A DNA stretch of 64,000 bases from Dryococelus australis (Eukaryota; Arthropoda; Insecta; Phasmatodea; Phasmatidae): assembly GCA_029891345.1 (NCBI GenBank), contig CM057002.1, forward strand, positions 62,672,777 to 62,736,776, in the 5' to 3' direction. This document shows, one piece after another, positions 35,187 to 46,373 of this stretch (the stretch's first letter is position 1; each line of letters begins with the position of its first letter). The notes beneath the pieces were generated by a model that did not search any database, had not been told where the DNA came from, and saw nothing but the letters and a program-made list of their open reading frames with translations. The position numbers and the translations under genes are program-made.

Positions 35187-35666
35187 ACTAAAAAGTGAAA
35201 AAGAAATTAACTTAACTGGTAAAAACCTTTTAAAACCAAGCTTGCATATATAAATAAAATAAAAAGATAATAATTATAGGAGTAGTTGCAGAATTAGTAG
35301 AACTTGTAAGACGTGGTAGAACAGCCACAATAAACTTTATTACGAATTAATATTTTTGTATCAATATATATTTAGTATATAAAAACTTGGCGCAAATAGT
35401 TAAGATCTTTACGCAATATATGTGCTTACTACGCTTAAGCAAGTAAGGCATGCGTTCTAAATTGCACAAAGCTTTTATATACTAAATATAAATGGTACAG
35501 AGATATTAATTTGTAGTAAAGTTTATTACGGCTGTTCGACCCCACGTCTTACAAGTTCTACAAATTCTGTAACTACTCTTATAATAATTTTTTTCTTTCT
35601 AGTACATTTATAAATAAATGCTTGATTTTAAAATGTCTTTAACAGTTAATTTTTTTTTTTTTTAGT
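35187..35666. mobile_element. Fold-back element, near-complete palindrome of about 480 bp
   Basis: The left arm (35187 to about 35410) returns as reverse complement in the right arm (about 35440-35666). Shared blocks include GTAGAACTTGTAAGACGTGG, AATAAACTTTA and TATATTTAGTATATAAAA. The loop is about 30-60 bp and itself contains the short pair CTTAC / GTAAG. Arms have diverged by scattered substitutions and small indels. No reading is carried. This structure fits a fold-back MITE, or an inverted duplication of one element. Confidence 0.8.
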
Positions 35667-38185
35667 TTCAGATATCTATATTCTGAAATTGTCTATCCTA
35701 ATTTTTGTAGGGCACCAGGTTTGTGTTCCCAAAAGTTGTTAAACTCGGTGATCTCCAGTTTTTTCCTAACACTGGGTCAAAATGAAGTGCAGCCCGGAAG
35801 GGTAAAGAATTTCTTATGCGCAACCTCGTTTCTACGGTAGAGGACTAAAAAACGGGGTGCGTTTTCTTCGAGCGAGATAAAGCGGGTCGCGAAGTTTAGA
35901 ACAAACAATGAGTATGCAAAACAGAAAACACGCCGTGGGAAGATGATAACACTTTCGAACATTATCAGCAACGTTGCTAGAACATATTATAAAACTGCCC
36001 TAGAAGTTGCACGCTGTTGCTCCGATTGAGTCACTCACAACCCGGTTGTTGTCGAACGAGATAAGGACGCCCTTCTGCCCGAAACTGTTTCCCCGCGAGA
36101 GCGATAAGGCTCACTTTGGCACAGGTATCAAGTGCCGTATCACCTCTAAGAGCAGCGCACTGAACTGATTGCACTCCCATGTAACTAGTTTGTGGTTGAG
36201 TGAAAACTCTTAAAATAATCATTTATAAAAAAAAATATCCCTCGGCCCAACACTATGTATTATAAATCAAATTAATTGTGACTTGCATACCTGTAATTAA
36301 GTTGGCAGCTATGTACGAAAATTAGTTCGGTGTATTTACTATTTGCATTGTTTAAAAATGTGAATAATTTACATTTGTAGACTCTGAGAAAATGTATTTA
36401 ATTCGTATTTGTTTTCCACTCACAAAATTATTAACTGACATATCACTAAAAAAATTAATATGTGTTCCTATCAGATTCACGGATTCGCTTGACTGATGCG
36501 TGAATAAAGATAGAAGGCTGTCGTCGTTGTTAATTTGAACATACAACGTAAGGATACAAACTTGGCAGAAAACATAGGTGTTAAACATCTATATCAGATA
36601 TGCTTAGTTCCCCGCGAATAGGCATGGTTTTGCTGCGGATAATTATAGAAATTAAAGTGGCACGCCTACAATTTTATTTACTAAAAAATGTCAACTAATC
36701 TCGCTGTAGGGCGTTATACAAAATTCCGCAGATATTCACGCAGAATATTTGAAGATACAGCAAGGTTTTTGGCTACGTTTGTGAGCTTTAAAGTAATGTT
36801 TGCGATATGCGAGACACGTCAGTCTACACTTAGGGTCATATGCATCAATTATTCGTAATTAAGTTGAAGTTTGTCATATTGCTTAAATTGCTAGTTTTTT
36901 GGACGACGTGCGTAGAACTGAAAATTTAGTAAATGTTGTGCACACAGAATTGTTAAGACAATTTCAATTATATTAGATCGAACTCATTTCGTAATAATAT
37001 GCATAGCCTACCGCAAAAGTTATTGAACATACTGATGCTTATAGAAGAATATACAGGCGCTACAGTTATATTTGAACTTGGTCAACTGAGGTGTACTGAC
37101 GTTAAAATGAAATATTTATGCAAGAAAAAATAAATTTAATATTACCTGCGAGATTTTGAACATTATAACGTCTAAAAAGAAACGTACCCGGTACTCTCTC
37201 TACGGGCGAATTTAAGAAACATCTCTTGAATGTTGGGATTCTCTGGCATTCACAGAATATCACAGTTTGATTCAGTGCATCTCAGTAACGCTACTAAAAT
37301 AAATACTGAACAACCACTATTTCTAACTGTGCAAATTTCATTGGAGTTAATGATTTGGGTTCCTTTAAGTGTTTAAAAATTTAAAACACACACATTTTTA
37401 TTTATAACTTACTTTTTTAAAGTTAATTTTTCCAATAGAAAAACATTTTTCCAGGGTGATTTTTACGTATAAAATCCTGACGGAGGAATTGTAACCTATT
37501 CGTTATATAATGCTATAAAAAAAAATTAAGTTCCATTGCTGCTAAACTGCACAAGTACATTCTATTTCTGTGCGAAGTGCATTAAGGCCTTTGCGTCAGT
37601 ACCTTCTATAAATCACGTTTATGTTATAAATGGAAATTTGAAAGCGGTAAAACATTATTGTATTGGGAAGAAATTTTTAAAAATGTTGCAATACTTTTGC
37701 CTTTTAGTGGCTGCCAGATTAATGACAGATACCTTAAGAGTAACGGACAGAGCAAAAAATACTATTTTACGTTGAGATAAACAAATTGTAGAGAATGTAC
37801 GTATTTGATACTGTTTCTAGCGATAGGAAAATTATATTCATTATTTTTGCATAAAACAAAGAAAAAAGAAAATTTCACTATTTTGGAACTTTTAATATAA
37901 GTTCGGCGAAAGTTAGGTTATGTTCGGCTCCTCTTGTCTGAATAGTGTAAAGAGCTGCGACTTATTTGGGTTAGTTTAAACTGCAAAATTTCCCATCGAT
38001 ATAATATTTTAGATTAGATAAGTTTAATTTCAAGCGTAGTAAAACCCATTCTCTAAAGATAATATGTTAGTTTGGATGGATTTGTTTCGCTGGGATATGA
38101 TACTGGAAAATGTGAGGGAAGGAAAATAAGTCCCACTCAGTGCCTATTTGAACGTACAGTAATATCAGTTAGGTTGGTCCCGTCG
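35667..38185. other. No gene seen
   Basis: AT-rich sequence; readings at most 79 codons and unrecognised; no element ends seen. Confidence 0.45.
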
Positions 38186-39050
38186 ACTAAAAATGAGGTA
38201 CACTGAATGTCATCTTCTGCGCATGTATCCAACATTAGCTCAGAATATATAACGAGAACTGTCGAAATGACGTGTTCAAAGAATGGTGTTCCGTTTGTTT
38301 ACATTTAATTTTACAATAAACTCGTGCTTTTGCGGAAAAAAAAAATTTTGGTGTAACTTGATTACATCGCATTACTGTACTATAGTCCAGCCATGGTTAC
38401 TTTAAACTATTTTGAAGCCATGGTAACGTCATCAGGCTAAATAAATAAACAAATAAACTTTTCCGCATTCGTGCGCACTCAGTGTAGTAATATTTTGCAT
38501 AAGAACTATTTCTTACTAGGCATTTACAAACATACCTAGTTTCTTTCTGATTTTATTCATATTATTTTTAATGAAGTATTATAACTCATTGATAAAAGGT
38601 AAGTAAATGCACGATCTGATCAAATGTCAACAAAAGTATAAAACGCTTGTGATTTATGACATATTTAGAAAAAAACGGCCGAAAACATCATAAGTGAGGA
38701 GAGTTTTCAAAGATTTGATTTTAAAATGTGAAGATAGCGCAGAAGACTATAGAAAATCAGAATGTTTATTTAATGAAGTAAACCCTTTTTAAACTTCAGT
38801 CGAAGCTACATGGTATCGACAGTTTAAGTAGGAAGAAAGTCAGTTCAGAGCTGGGATACGCGATTTGTTACTGCGCGATTGACATGCGTCCTGTACCCCG
38901 TGTTCCCTGTCATAACCGGTCCAGAGCATAGAATAAAGATGAGGTAGACCCATTATTCATCTTCTGCGCATGTTCCGAACACTGACCTACCCCAAATAAC
39001 ACAACTGTCAAAGTCACATGATTAAGAGTGATGAACGTGTTTTATTTGTT
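38186..39050. repeat. Diverged direct repeat, 750 bp apart
   Basis: TCATCTTCTGCGCATGT with downstream phrases (AACA, AACTGTC, GACGTG or CACATG) occurs at about 38210 and again at about 38965. Similarity extends for roughly 110 bp around each but is imperfect. Probably two members of one uncharacterised dispersed family. Confidence 0.4.
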
Positions 39051-39090
39051 TCTTAATTTTTTGAAGACAGTCGTTCTTCTTCTTCTTCCG

Positions 39091-39283
39091 TTAGGGTCTT
39101 CTAGGGACCACGAACCAATTTAAACGCTTCGTTCTTTGTTGTTCTTTCTTTCTCCAGCACTTCTTCATCTTCTCACTATGTACTTTTTTCTTCTCCTCGG
39201 ACCATCTAGAGCCTGTTTTCTTTTCCTTCCTGCCTTGGAGTCCTTGCTGGGGCTGTATTGATACCAAATTCGCCCTTGGTCAG
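39091..39283 (-). other. Lys/Arg-rich open reading, unrecognised
   Basis: On minus, about 63 codons open from 39283 to a stop at 39091. They read a strongly basic peptide ending in NWFVVPRRP, and an in-frame stop (TGA) bounds it upstream. The sharp basic bias may come from the CTT/TTC-rich plus strand. It could be the C-terminus of a decayed element protein; I do not recognise it. Confidence 0.2.
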
Positions 39284-40598
39284 CGATTCTTCGGGGTGCG
39301 GAGGGGTAGCGTAGCCTTCCAACACGAGGCCAGGTTTATCGAGGATGCTGACGCGCTGAGGGTTTCTTATCGCCCCCTAGTGGAGGCGAGGACAAATTAA
39401 AACCCCCTGTCTCGGAGGCTGGGCGGGCGTGACGTCACAAGGTCACAGAGGAGCTGCCATCTCTCGTGATTGTAGGAACTTAAAAAGATTTAAAAACATT
39501 TAAAGACAGCCATTATTATATTAATAAAATAATTTTACCAAATTATAAATTCAGTCAAACTGCACTACAAATTGGTTACAGAAAGTATACAAACAACTCA
39601 GAGTACTTGTTTACTAAACAGTATTCTAACATCAATTCCAGTCCACAGCCGTTTTTTACAAGTCGTGTTGGCAGAAAAGCAGTTCAGCGTTGGGGCACAG
39701 AGTATGGTTGTGCACAGCCAGCGAGATCGGTCTACCTCATCTTTAGTCTGTGGTTCCAGCCGGCCATTGCGTCAAAAGCACAGGAAGTTTAAAGATTACA
39801 GTGCGTTCCGAACAACTTGTGGGGATTTTTTTTTTTTTTTTTTTTTAACAATTGGAGAACCTAAGGCATGATGTGGAATGTGGGAAAGTTACCAGGGAGC
39901 GTGTCATTTCCTTGCCACATGTGAGCACGACGCCTCAGTGTTTACAGCCACCGAGCTCTCCAAGGGAGGGGATTCACAGAGAAAGAAAAAAAGGGAGCAA
40001 GGTCAGCCATAGGCTTATCACGCATTTTTATTACCTCTGCACCTGTGCCTTTTTCTGGGTAGTGCCGTGGTGTAAGTTATCCTTTGGTTTCGTTATTTCC
40101 CTTTCGTTCCTCTATCAGTCCTTTTCGCCTGTCGTTATATGGTACATAAACGACGTTTCACGTTTCACGGTCTTTGTCTTCAAGCATCTGGCGCCTTCTT
40201 ATATTACTTTGTCTTTCTTAAAATTGGGTTCTCACTTTATGTTCTATTTCTGATATTTTTAATTTTTCAGTTCGTTATATTTACCCAGGTTCTTCGAGTA
40301 ATAAGATTACAGTAAAAAAAATTTTAGCCTGCAAAATTATAAACATTATATATATTTTAGAATTGAATAAACTAGGATTACTACATTTTGTTGAATGGAA
40401 ATATCTACTGTAATTTATATTTTGCAATTTGTTAAGGTTCTAAAAGTTTTAAATTAAAAGCAATGTCCCTAAAGAACTTGATTTAATTTTAAACACAATG
40501 GCCCACTTTAAAAATTTGTAAATATTAGGGCGACTGGAGAAATATCAAATGCAATACCGATCAGAAAAGGCATTGATATGTATTTCCACTGGTATATA
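39284..40598. other. No gene seen
   Basis: Contains a CpG-richer patch (39290-39480), a poly-T run at 39826-39846 and open readings of up to 133 codons on plus (39852-40253) that show no domain and contain low-complexity stretches. Confidence 0.4.
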
Positions 40599-40660
40599 GG
40601 CTGTTCACGGTAGTCTGAGAAATTTTGAAATCAACGTCTGAAAAGTCTCTCTGTCCTGTA

Positions 40661-40859
40661 GGCCATTCACGGTACAGTGAGCTTTTTTTGAAGCTATGTC
40701 GTCAGACAAAATAAGCATTTCATTGTGGCCTCACTGTGTTTATTACTCACACAGCAGGGTTTACATTAACAAGTGGTGGGGGGGGGGGAGGATATAAATT
40801 GGTAGAAATAAAATTAGTAACTAGGGCTCCAAAAGTGCTCACTTTTATCGTGAACGGCC
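40661..40859 (+). mobile_element. Family B short MITE with TA target duplication
   Basis: Ends GGCCATTCACGGTACAGTGA and ATCGTGAACGGCC. TA stands directly on both sides (40659-40660 and 40860-40861). A G-run lies inside (about 40777-40788). The surrounding long element reads through the insertion point. Confidence 0.85.
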
Positions 40860-40952
40860 TATACCTGCATGTAATTCAATGGGCACACTGACGAATATGT
40901 GCCTTGTAAATCTGACAACGATGGAGAGGAAGTAATCCCTCTTCTTAACGTT

Positions 40953-41128
40953 AGCCGACCTCACGTGGTGCAGTCGGTTGGTGTCCCGCTGGTCTAGGGT
41001 GCGGCAGGTTCTGAGTTCAAATCCCAGGCGAGGCATGGGTGTTAGTTTCAACTAGACCAAAAGTTAAATTATAAGTCTTCAGGAGTAACACTGGGTAACG
41101 CTAATAAGTGTTTTCCAATCCAATCCAA
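40953..41128 (+). mobile_element. SINE-2 with 10-bp target duplication
   Basis: The head has an A-box region (GTGGTGCAGTCGGTTGGTGT) and a B box (GAGTTCAAATCCC). The body runs to a tail of CCAATC repeats. TCTTAACGTT occurs on both sides (40943-40952 and 41129-41138), and the empty site can be seen in the related family B copy near 63765 (TCTTAACGTC). This is a clear retroposition product. The CAATC tail suggests mobilisation by a LINE with a matching simple-repeat end. Confidence 0.88.
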
Positions 41129-41414
41129 TCTTAACGTTGAATGAAACTCATTCGGCAAAGCATTTGTGAACACTCGAATGATTGATTTTGCATTGTTTTT
41201 TTTTTTTCAGTACAGCGAAGAGCAATAATTAACAAATTCGTTATTTTTTTTCTAGTAACTTTGCAAATTCACTTTACCAACGTATGAATATTGTGGCCAG
41301 GCCCATGTCAATGTTAATTGCACGTACGGTAGACGATTACTCAATGCGCATACAGGTAGATCGTAAACAGGGCTTTTCAAAAGTGCTCAGTTTTACAGCG
41401 AACAGCCTTTACAC

Positions 41415-41671
41415 GGGGCCGCGGTGGCTGAGCGGTTAGACTACTCGCCTCTTCCCAAGGCGAACATGTGTTCAATCCCCGGCCGAGTCACCCCCGGATT
41501 TTCGCAAGTGGGAATCGTACCGGACGATGCCGCTGATCGGCGGATTTTCAGCCACCCCCCCCCCCCCCCCCGTCCATGCATTTCCGGTACTGCTTCATTC
41601 TCACCTCGTTCCACCCTAATCGGCTCTGAACACCTCGTTGTTATGAGCCACCCAAATCTCTCATCTCAACT
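41415..41671 (+). mobile_element. SINE-1 copy
   Basis: Head GGGGCCGCGGTGGCTGAGCG then GTTAGACTACTCGCC, a B box altered to GTGTTCAATCCCCGG, and a body with GATTTTCGCAAGTGGGAATC. A poly-C run of 17 lies at 41555-41571 and the tail is CACCCAAATCTCTCATCTCA. It begins 6 bp after the family B element ends. Confidence 0.85.
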
Positions 41672-41832
41672 GGTACATATTGGTGACGTAATATTTGACC
41701 CGCTTGGACACAGAGTGGACGATGGCGAGCAATGATTTTCTTGTATCGCTGCGTGATGGTAAACGATAGCGATTACAGTTATCTTGTGTAAGGTTACGAA
41801 ACAACATCCAAACCCGCGGAGATTATCTATTA

Positions 41833-41880
41833 TGCACTCCAAATCTGAATCAGTGAGAATTTCACTGTTTCGATATGTTA
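41833..41880 (+). mobile_element. Family C MITE end fragment
   Basis: GCACTCCAAATCTGAATCAG followed by TGAGAATTTCACTGTTTC matches the outer end of the family C element at 55989. Confidence 0.45.
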
Positions 41881-42262
41881 ACAGCACCTGACTTGTGAAT
41901 CAGTCTTTCAATATGTTTAACTGACAATTAAGGGAAAAATACATTTTCCTTCACTTATTAATTCAGTGACGTTTTTAACTTATTCATTAACGATTTCATT
42001 CGGTGTTTTTCAGTGATTTTTTTTTTTATCAGTTAGACACGGCGTAGGCCCTATCAAATGAAATAACAACACATAAACTAAAAAAACCGATTATAGGCCT
42101 AGACATTTCAAAATGTAAATTTAGTGTTTTATAATATAATTTCACGAGGTAACACGTACATCTAGTCTTTCTTTCTTTCTTTATGTCTTCCATTTAGTTT
42201 TTACGTAATAATTCTAGCGCTCGTTTAAAGGTTTTAACTATATCAAATGTGGTGAAGTGAGT
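41881..42262. other. No gene seen
   Basis: AT-rich; phrases such as TTCATTCGGTGTTTTTCAGTG near 41995 may be further family C remains. Confidence 0.35.
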
Positions 42263-42300
42263 GCATACATGCATACATACATACATACATACATACATAC
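42263..42300. repeat. (CATA)n microsatellite
   Basis: About nine CATA units in tandem. Confidence 0.9.
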
Positions 42301-42424
42301 TACTTGTATTAACAATCTTGATGTTAAGAATTGAACTAAAAACGAATATAAAGTGCACGCAATGTAAAGGTATACATTTTCGATAAACAAATAAAAAATA
42401 CATATTCATCGCGCTTCCATCAGC

Positions 42425-42505
42425 GTTGTCTTCGTAGGTATATTGGTAATTCAGCTATCTCAAACTAAAAGTACTATGGGTTCAAACCTAGGGCGCCACA
42501 ACAAT
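42425..42505 (+). other. tRNA-like remnant
   Basis: GTAGGTATATTGGTAATTCA resembles an A box and GGGTTCAAACCTAGG is a good B box about 40 bp later. The arms do not form a full cloverleaf that I can see, and there is no SINE-1 or SINE-2 body after it. Likely the head of another tRNA-derived SINE. Confidence 0.35.
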
Positions 42506-42644
42506 TTTTTTATTATTATTTTAGTTTTCTCAATATGAATACTAACAATCGGAATAAAGTTTTTATCTCGTCGTTAATTATCTAAATTCAATAAATACAG
42601 TATTTAAATTGCCGCATACAGTTAACTGTGACTTACCTATTCAA

Positions 42645-42774
42645 CCAGTGAAATCGTTTCACTGAAACATCCAATGGTTTTCCACCGATTCTATGTGAAG
42701 CCATTTTCACTGATCCGTGTTTATGAATTTGACTGCAAATCCGTGGTTTTCTACTGATTGGAATTTAGAGTGCG
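42645..42774 (+). mobile_element. Family C MITE fragment
   Basis: CCAGTGAAATCGTTTCACTG, TTTTCCACCGATTCTATGTG and the end CTGATTGGAATTTAGAGTGC follow the order of the right half of the family C element at 55989-56336, with substitutions. Confidence 0.55.
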
Positions 42775-44135
42775 ACTTTGTACTTTCTGAAGCGCTTTTT
42801 ATGTTCAATGCCAAAACTCTATAGCTTCATCGTATACAAGTTCGATCAGCTTGTAGATCCGGTTTTAACTTTGGCGTTAGATTTTGTTAGCGACACGTTT
42901 TACCAAGACACAAATTCAGGACCCTTATAAAAAAAACCCTACAAAATGTTATTTTATAAAACAAATACGTACATTTATGTCAAACTTTTCAGTATGAAAA
43001 TAAGTCACTTTTTTAATTTTCAATATTTATTTACATTTTTATTCAGGAATCAATTGACATCAGTTTTCCAATATAAACAAGAGCTAAACATTCCGTTTAC
43101 ATATTGACTCTTCTGATTCACTAATAATTTAACATATAGGAATTGAAACAGTTTCAGACCACACAATAAGTCAGTAACAGACTGTGAAAATACTTAGAAA
43201 TTCGGATGTCATTACTTCACTTGAATACACCTATTTAAAAGGACGGGCGAATTGACTTAAGAGAGGATTTGTACAACCCTCAAACTCGTAATCAGCATTA
43301 GTTATAATAGTATTTTGTCCTCTTATTATCGTCCATTGTGTAAAGCAGACAATGTGTTAAAAGCAAATAAGAAGTGAGGTCAGAAAAAAGTCATACGATT
43401 TACATATTTGACATCGTAATCTGCAATAATAGGCCCACGACCGTGAAATAATTCTCAACATTTCGTTGGAAATTTCAAATTAAATTTAATACTGATATTA
43501 TTTAAGGGAACGCTAATTACTTATATAGATTAAAGGGCAAAGGGTAGTTCAAAGTGGTAACTTCTGAAGTTTACAGCTCCGTAATTCAAAGCAACAGGTA
43601 GCAGTTCAGAGGGAGCTGTGAGGAAATCGTGAGATTTATTTCCTAATATTTTCTTGAGAAAAGTTCTGTGGATTATTAGAGCTTTAGGAGACGTTTTATT
43701 GAACGATCCTGTGCACACAGAAGTTTTTAACTATTAAAAATGTTAGTAAATTTTCTTTCAGGATGGAAAGAAATATCTTATCTCCATTTTAAAAACGCAT
43801 TCAAATACACGTGCATATTAAAATATTATTACCGCAAATCACTAACATTTCCGTGACTAACTTACAATTAGCAAATTTTCTTTATAATTTTAAGTCTTCA
43901 GGAAATGTTCCAATAGCTTCAAAGGCGGTTAATAACTATACGTTACAAAAGTTGTACTAAAATTTTTCTAGAAAAATTTAATCTAATAATTTTAAAATTG
44001 ATATGGGAGTAATCACGAAATTTGCAGATATCATATCTCTGTTATTTATTATCCAAGCGATTATACAAATTGTAGAGTCCAATAGTTTTCAACAATTATT
44101 TGCATTGTAGTTAGTTATCGTTCCTTTATTTTTAA
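42775..44135. other. No gene seen
   Basis: AT-rich sequence, readings under 65 codons, no element ends. Confidence 0.45.
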
Positions 44136-44888
44136 ACTAGCTGACCCGTGCGACTTCGTTCGCACGATATTTTTGTAAAGTTATTAAAATTAAGCCCACC
44201 ATAGTCTCATTAAGGTTTTTTGTTAAAAATATTAATATTTCATCTTTCAGGTTTAATAGAGTTTTATAAATTACACACTGCTATCGCTTCGCACATGTTT
44301 TATGTTAGAATGATATTTAGGATTTTGAATTGATCTAGCCACTTTTTTACTGGGTTCTCTAGCCACTGAGCTTCTGCGGCCTCCTTATTTGGTGCTCTAG
44401 CCACTGAGCTACTGCGGCCCCATTTGATATATATCTATCCACTGGGTCACTGCGGCCCCACTTTGAATAACTCTAGCCTCAGGGCCACTACGGTTTTTGG
44501 AAGGAAAGGTTTACAGCTCATTGACAAAAGAGAAAGGCGAAATGAAGAATTTTTTCAACAATACTTTTTTTTTATGCAGTAATCAATCCTAAGAAAAGCT
44601 TAATCCAGTACCTATTTACATCCCTGATCATAGTTTTTCCGGAACCGTTTGAGATATCTCGATGAAACGAAGACTAAGTTGGTCTTGGTGTTATTATGTA
44701 TGGAGTGTGTAAATTTCATGTCAATACGTTCAGTGACTTTTGAGTTAAATCCGTTCGGACAGACAGACATGGAAAAAATTAACATTAGATATGGCTTAGT
44801 TATCAATTATACTATATGAAAAAATAATTAAAAGTGAAAAATTCGAAAATCACAGACAGACACTTCTATTTTATTTAGTAGTATAGAT
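44136..44888 (+). mobile_element. Family A element with short tRNA-like array
   Basis: Starts ACTAGCTGACCCGTGCGACT and ends with TCCGTTCGGACAGACAGACA, then TTTAGTAGTATAGAT. The 38-bp array has about four units (44345-44500), the first two close to the consensus TCTAGCCACTGAGCTACTGC and the last two decayed. It retains about 165 bp after the array (including GTTTGAGATATCTCGATGAA) that the copy at 21210 lacks. Non-coding. Confidence 0.7.
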
Positions 44889-46338
44889 GTAGGCTACTTG
44901 GCTGTTTTAATCGGTATGCTATAATTTAAATTACTATTTGCAAAATACTGTATGGAATCGCTTGATGGTTCATGAGAGTATGGTAATGGATTTCACGCAA
45001 AGAAATCAAGTTTTAAATCTTGATATTACAGTGAAATCTTACTACACATTTGATATTAAATCAATGGTACAACTCTTCATTACCAGCTTTGAAAAAAGTA
45101 ACCATAAATGGATAACGTATCACAATTATTTTTTTATTTAGTAATAATTTTAATAAAAGTAGTTAAAATAATACATTTTGTAGTAATTTGGTTTATGATT
45201 CATACCGTAGAAACATATTTTAAGTAATAACGAATTTTATAATAATTAAAGATAAAAAAATTGTGCACAGAAAAAAGTTTTAATATTACGGCTGTTGTAT
45301 AGTTCAGCGAATATAAAAAGTCGATTTTAAAGAAAATTTTCAGTGCCTCAAAATCAAATAGAGTAAAACTAATGAATACAAAACGTGTAAATGCAATGCC
45401 AAATTTTCATATAAATCGATCACTATACGGAAGTTACGACAAATATACAATAATATAATTATTCTATGTTATTGCCTACTATGAATTCCGGCGTAGCCAA
45501 GGAAAGATAAAACTAAACCCGTTCTATACACATACATATTTTCGAACAAAAATAATTTTTACAATGATTAAAAGGTTTTTATGGAAACTCCACTTCATCA
45601 TATATAAACTCACTCCGGATATTAATATATTTCTTCCTCTGAAAAGATGTACGCGCAGAATTACTGCATTGCTTTTAGAGTCACATATCTTCTATAAGTG
45701 TTGCGTGGAATTACAGTTAATGTCTTCCAAAATTTCCTGTGCTGGTAAACCAGTTTCTACGAATGTTCATTTTTAACGAAAAAATTGTTTTAATGATGAA
45801 CGTAAGTGAACTGAAACGTACCGGGAAAGATGAAGTTGTCAAGTCACGAACTTCTCCATTTTCACGGAAGCGACTCAAATCATTAAAATATTTTCAGATT
45901 ATTTATATATTGCACCATTAGCTAACTTTAATCATAGTATACCATTCGCTTGTCTCTCATACACATTTCTCTCAAAGTCAGACAATTAGCCGTGTTTCGA
46001 GGCTCTCATGCATTCAATGGCTTAAACGCGGGCGTTACCAGTAAGATTAGTGCGACGTGGCACTTTTGAAGGTTATCACGACATCCACCTCGAAAATTCA
46101 AAAATTCATAACTCTTAAACTAATAGACCGATTTTCACAATTCAAACACCGTTAGTTTCCAAATCCATGGCACAATACACACACAATAACATGACCGTAA
46201 ATACGATATTTAAAAAAAATGGTGAGGTTAGGTCATGTTGGGCGAGGTTATGTCATATTCTAAATATAGCTCTTACGCAAGTAATACAAGTAATTTTCAT
46301 TGATGGCATCATGTCTTGTAAGGTTATGTAATAAGTTA
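44889..46338. other. No gene seen
   Basis: AT-rich. Readings of 60-70 codons at 45564-45921 have no recognised motif. Confidence 0.45.
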
Positions 46339-46373
46339 AGTTAGGTTACATTAGGTTAGGTTAGGTTAGGTTA
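46339..46373. repeat. Short interstitial (TTAGG)n
   Basis: Four perfect TTAGG units plus TTA at 46351-46373, with related GTTAGG, GGTTATG and AGGTTAGGTCATG phrases from 46221. TTAGG is the ancestral insect telomere repeat. The run is too short to be a telomere and lies in ordinary sequence. Confidence 0.75.

Larger units (their letters stand above)
40599..41408 (+). mobile_element. Family B long MITE carrying two later insertions
   Basis: Left end GGCTGTTCACGGTAG and right end TTTTACAGCGAACAGCC. Internal order matches the intact copy at 58518: TTTTGAAATCAACG, CCTGCATGTAATTCAATGGG, TAACGTTGAATG, GGCCCATGTCAATGTTAATT. Two segments are extra: a short family B element (40661-40859) and a SINE-2 (40953-41128). 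Removing both leaves about 420 bp, as expected for the family. Confidence 0.85.

Noticed and set aside
46351..46373. Chromosome end
   Set aside because: Only four TTAGG units, embedded in ordinary sequence on both sides.
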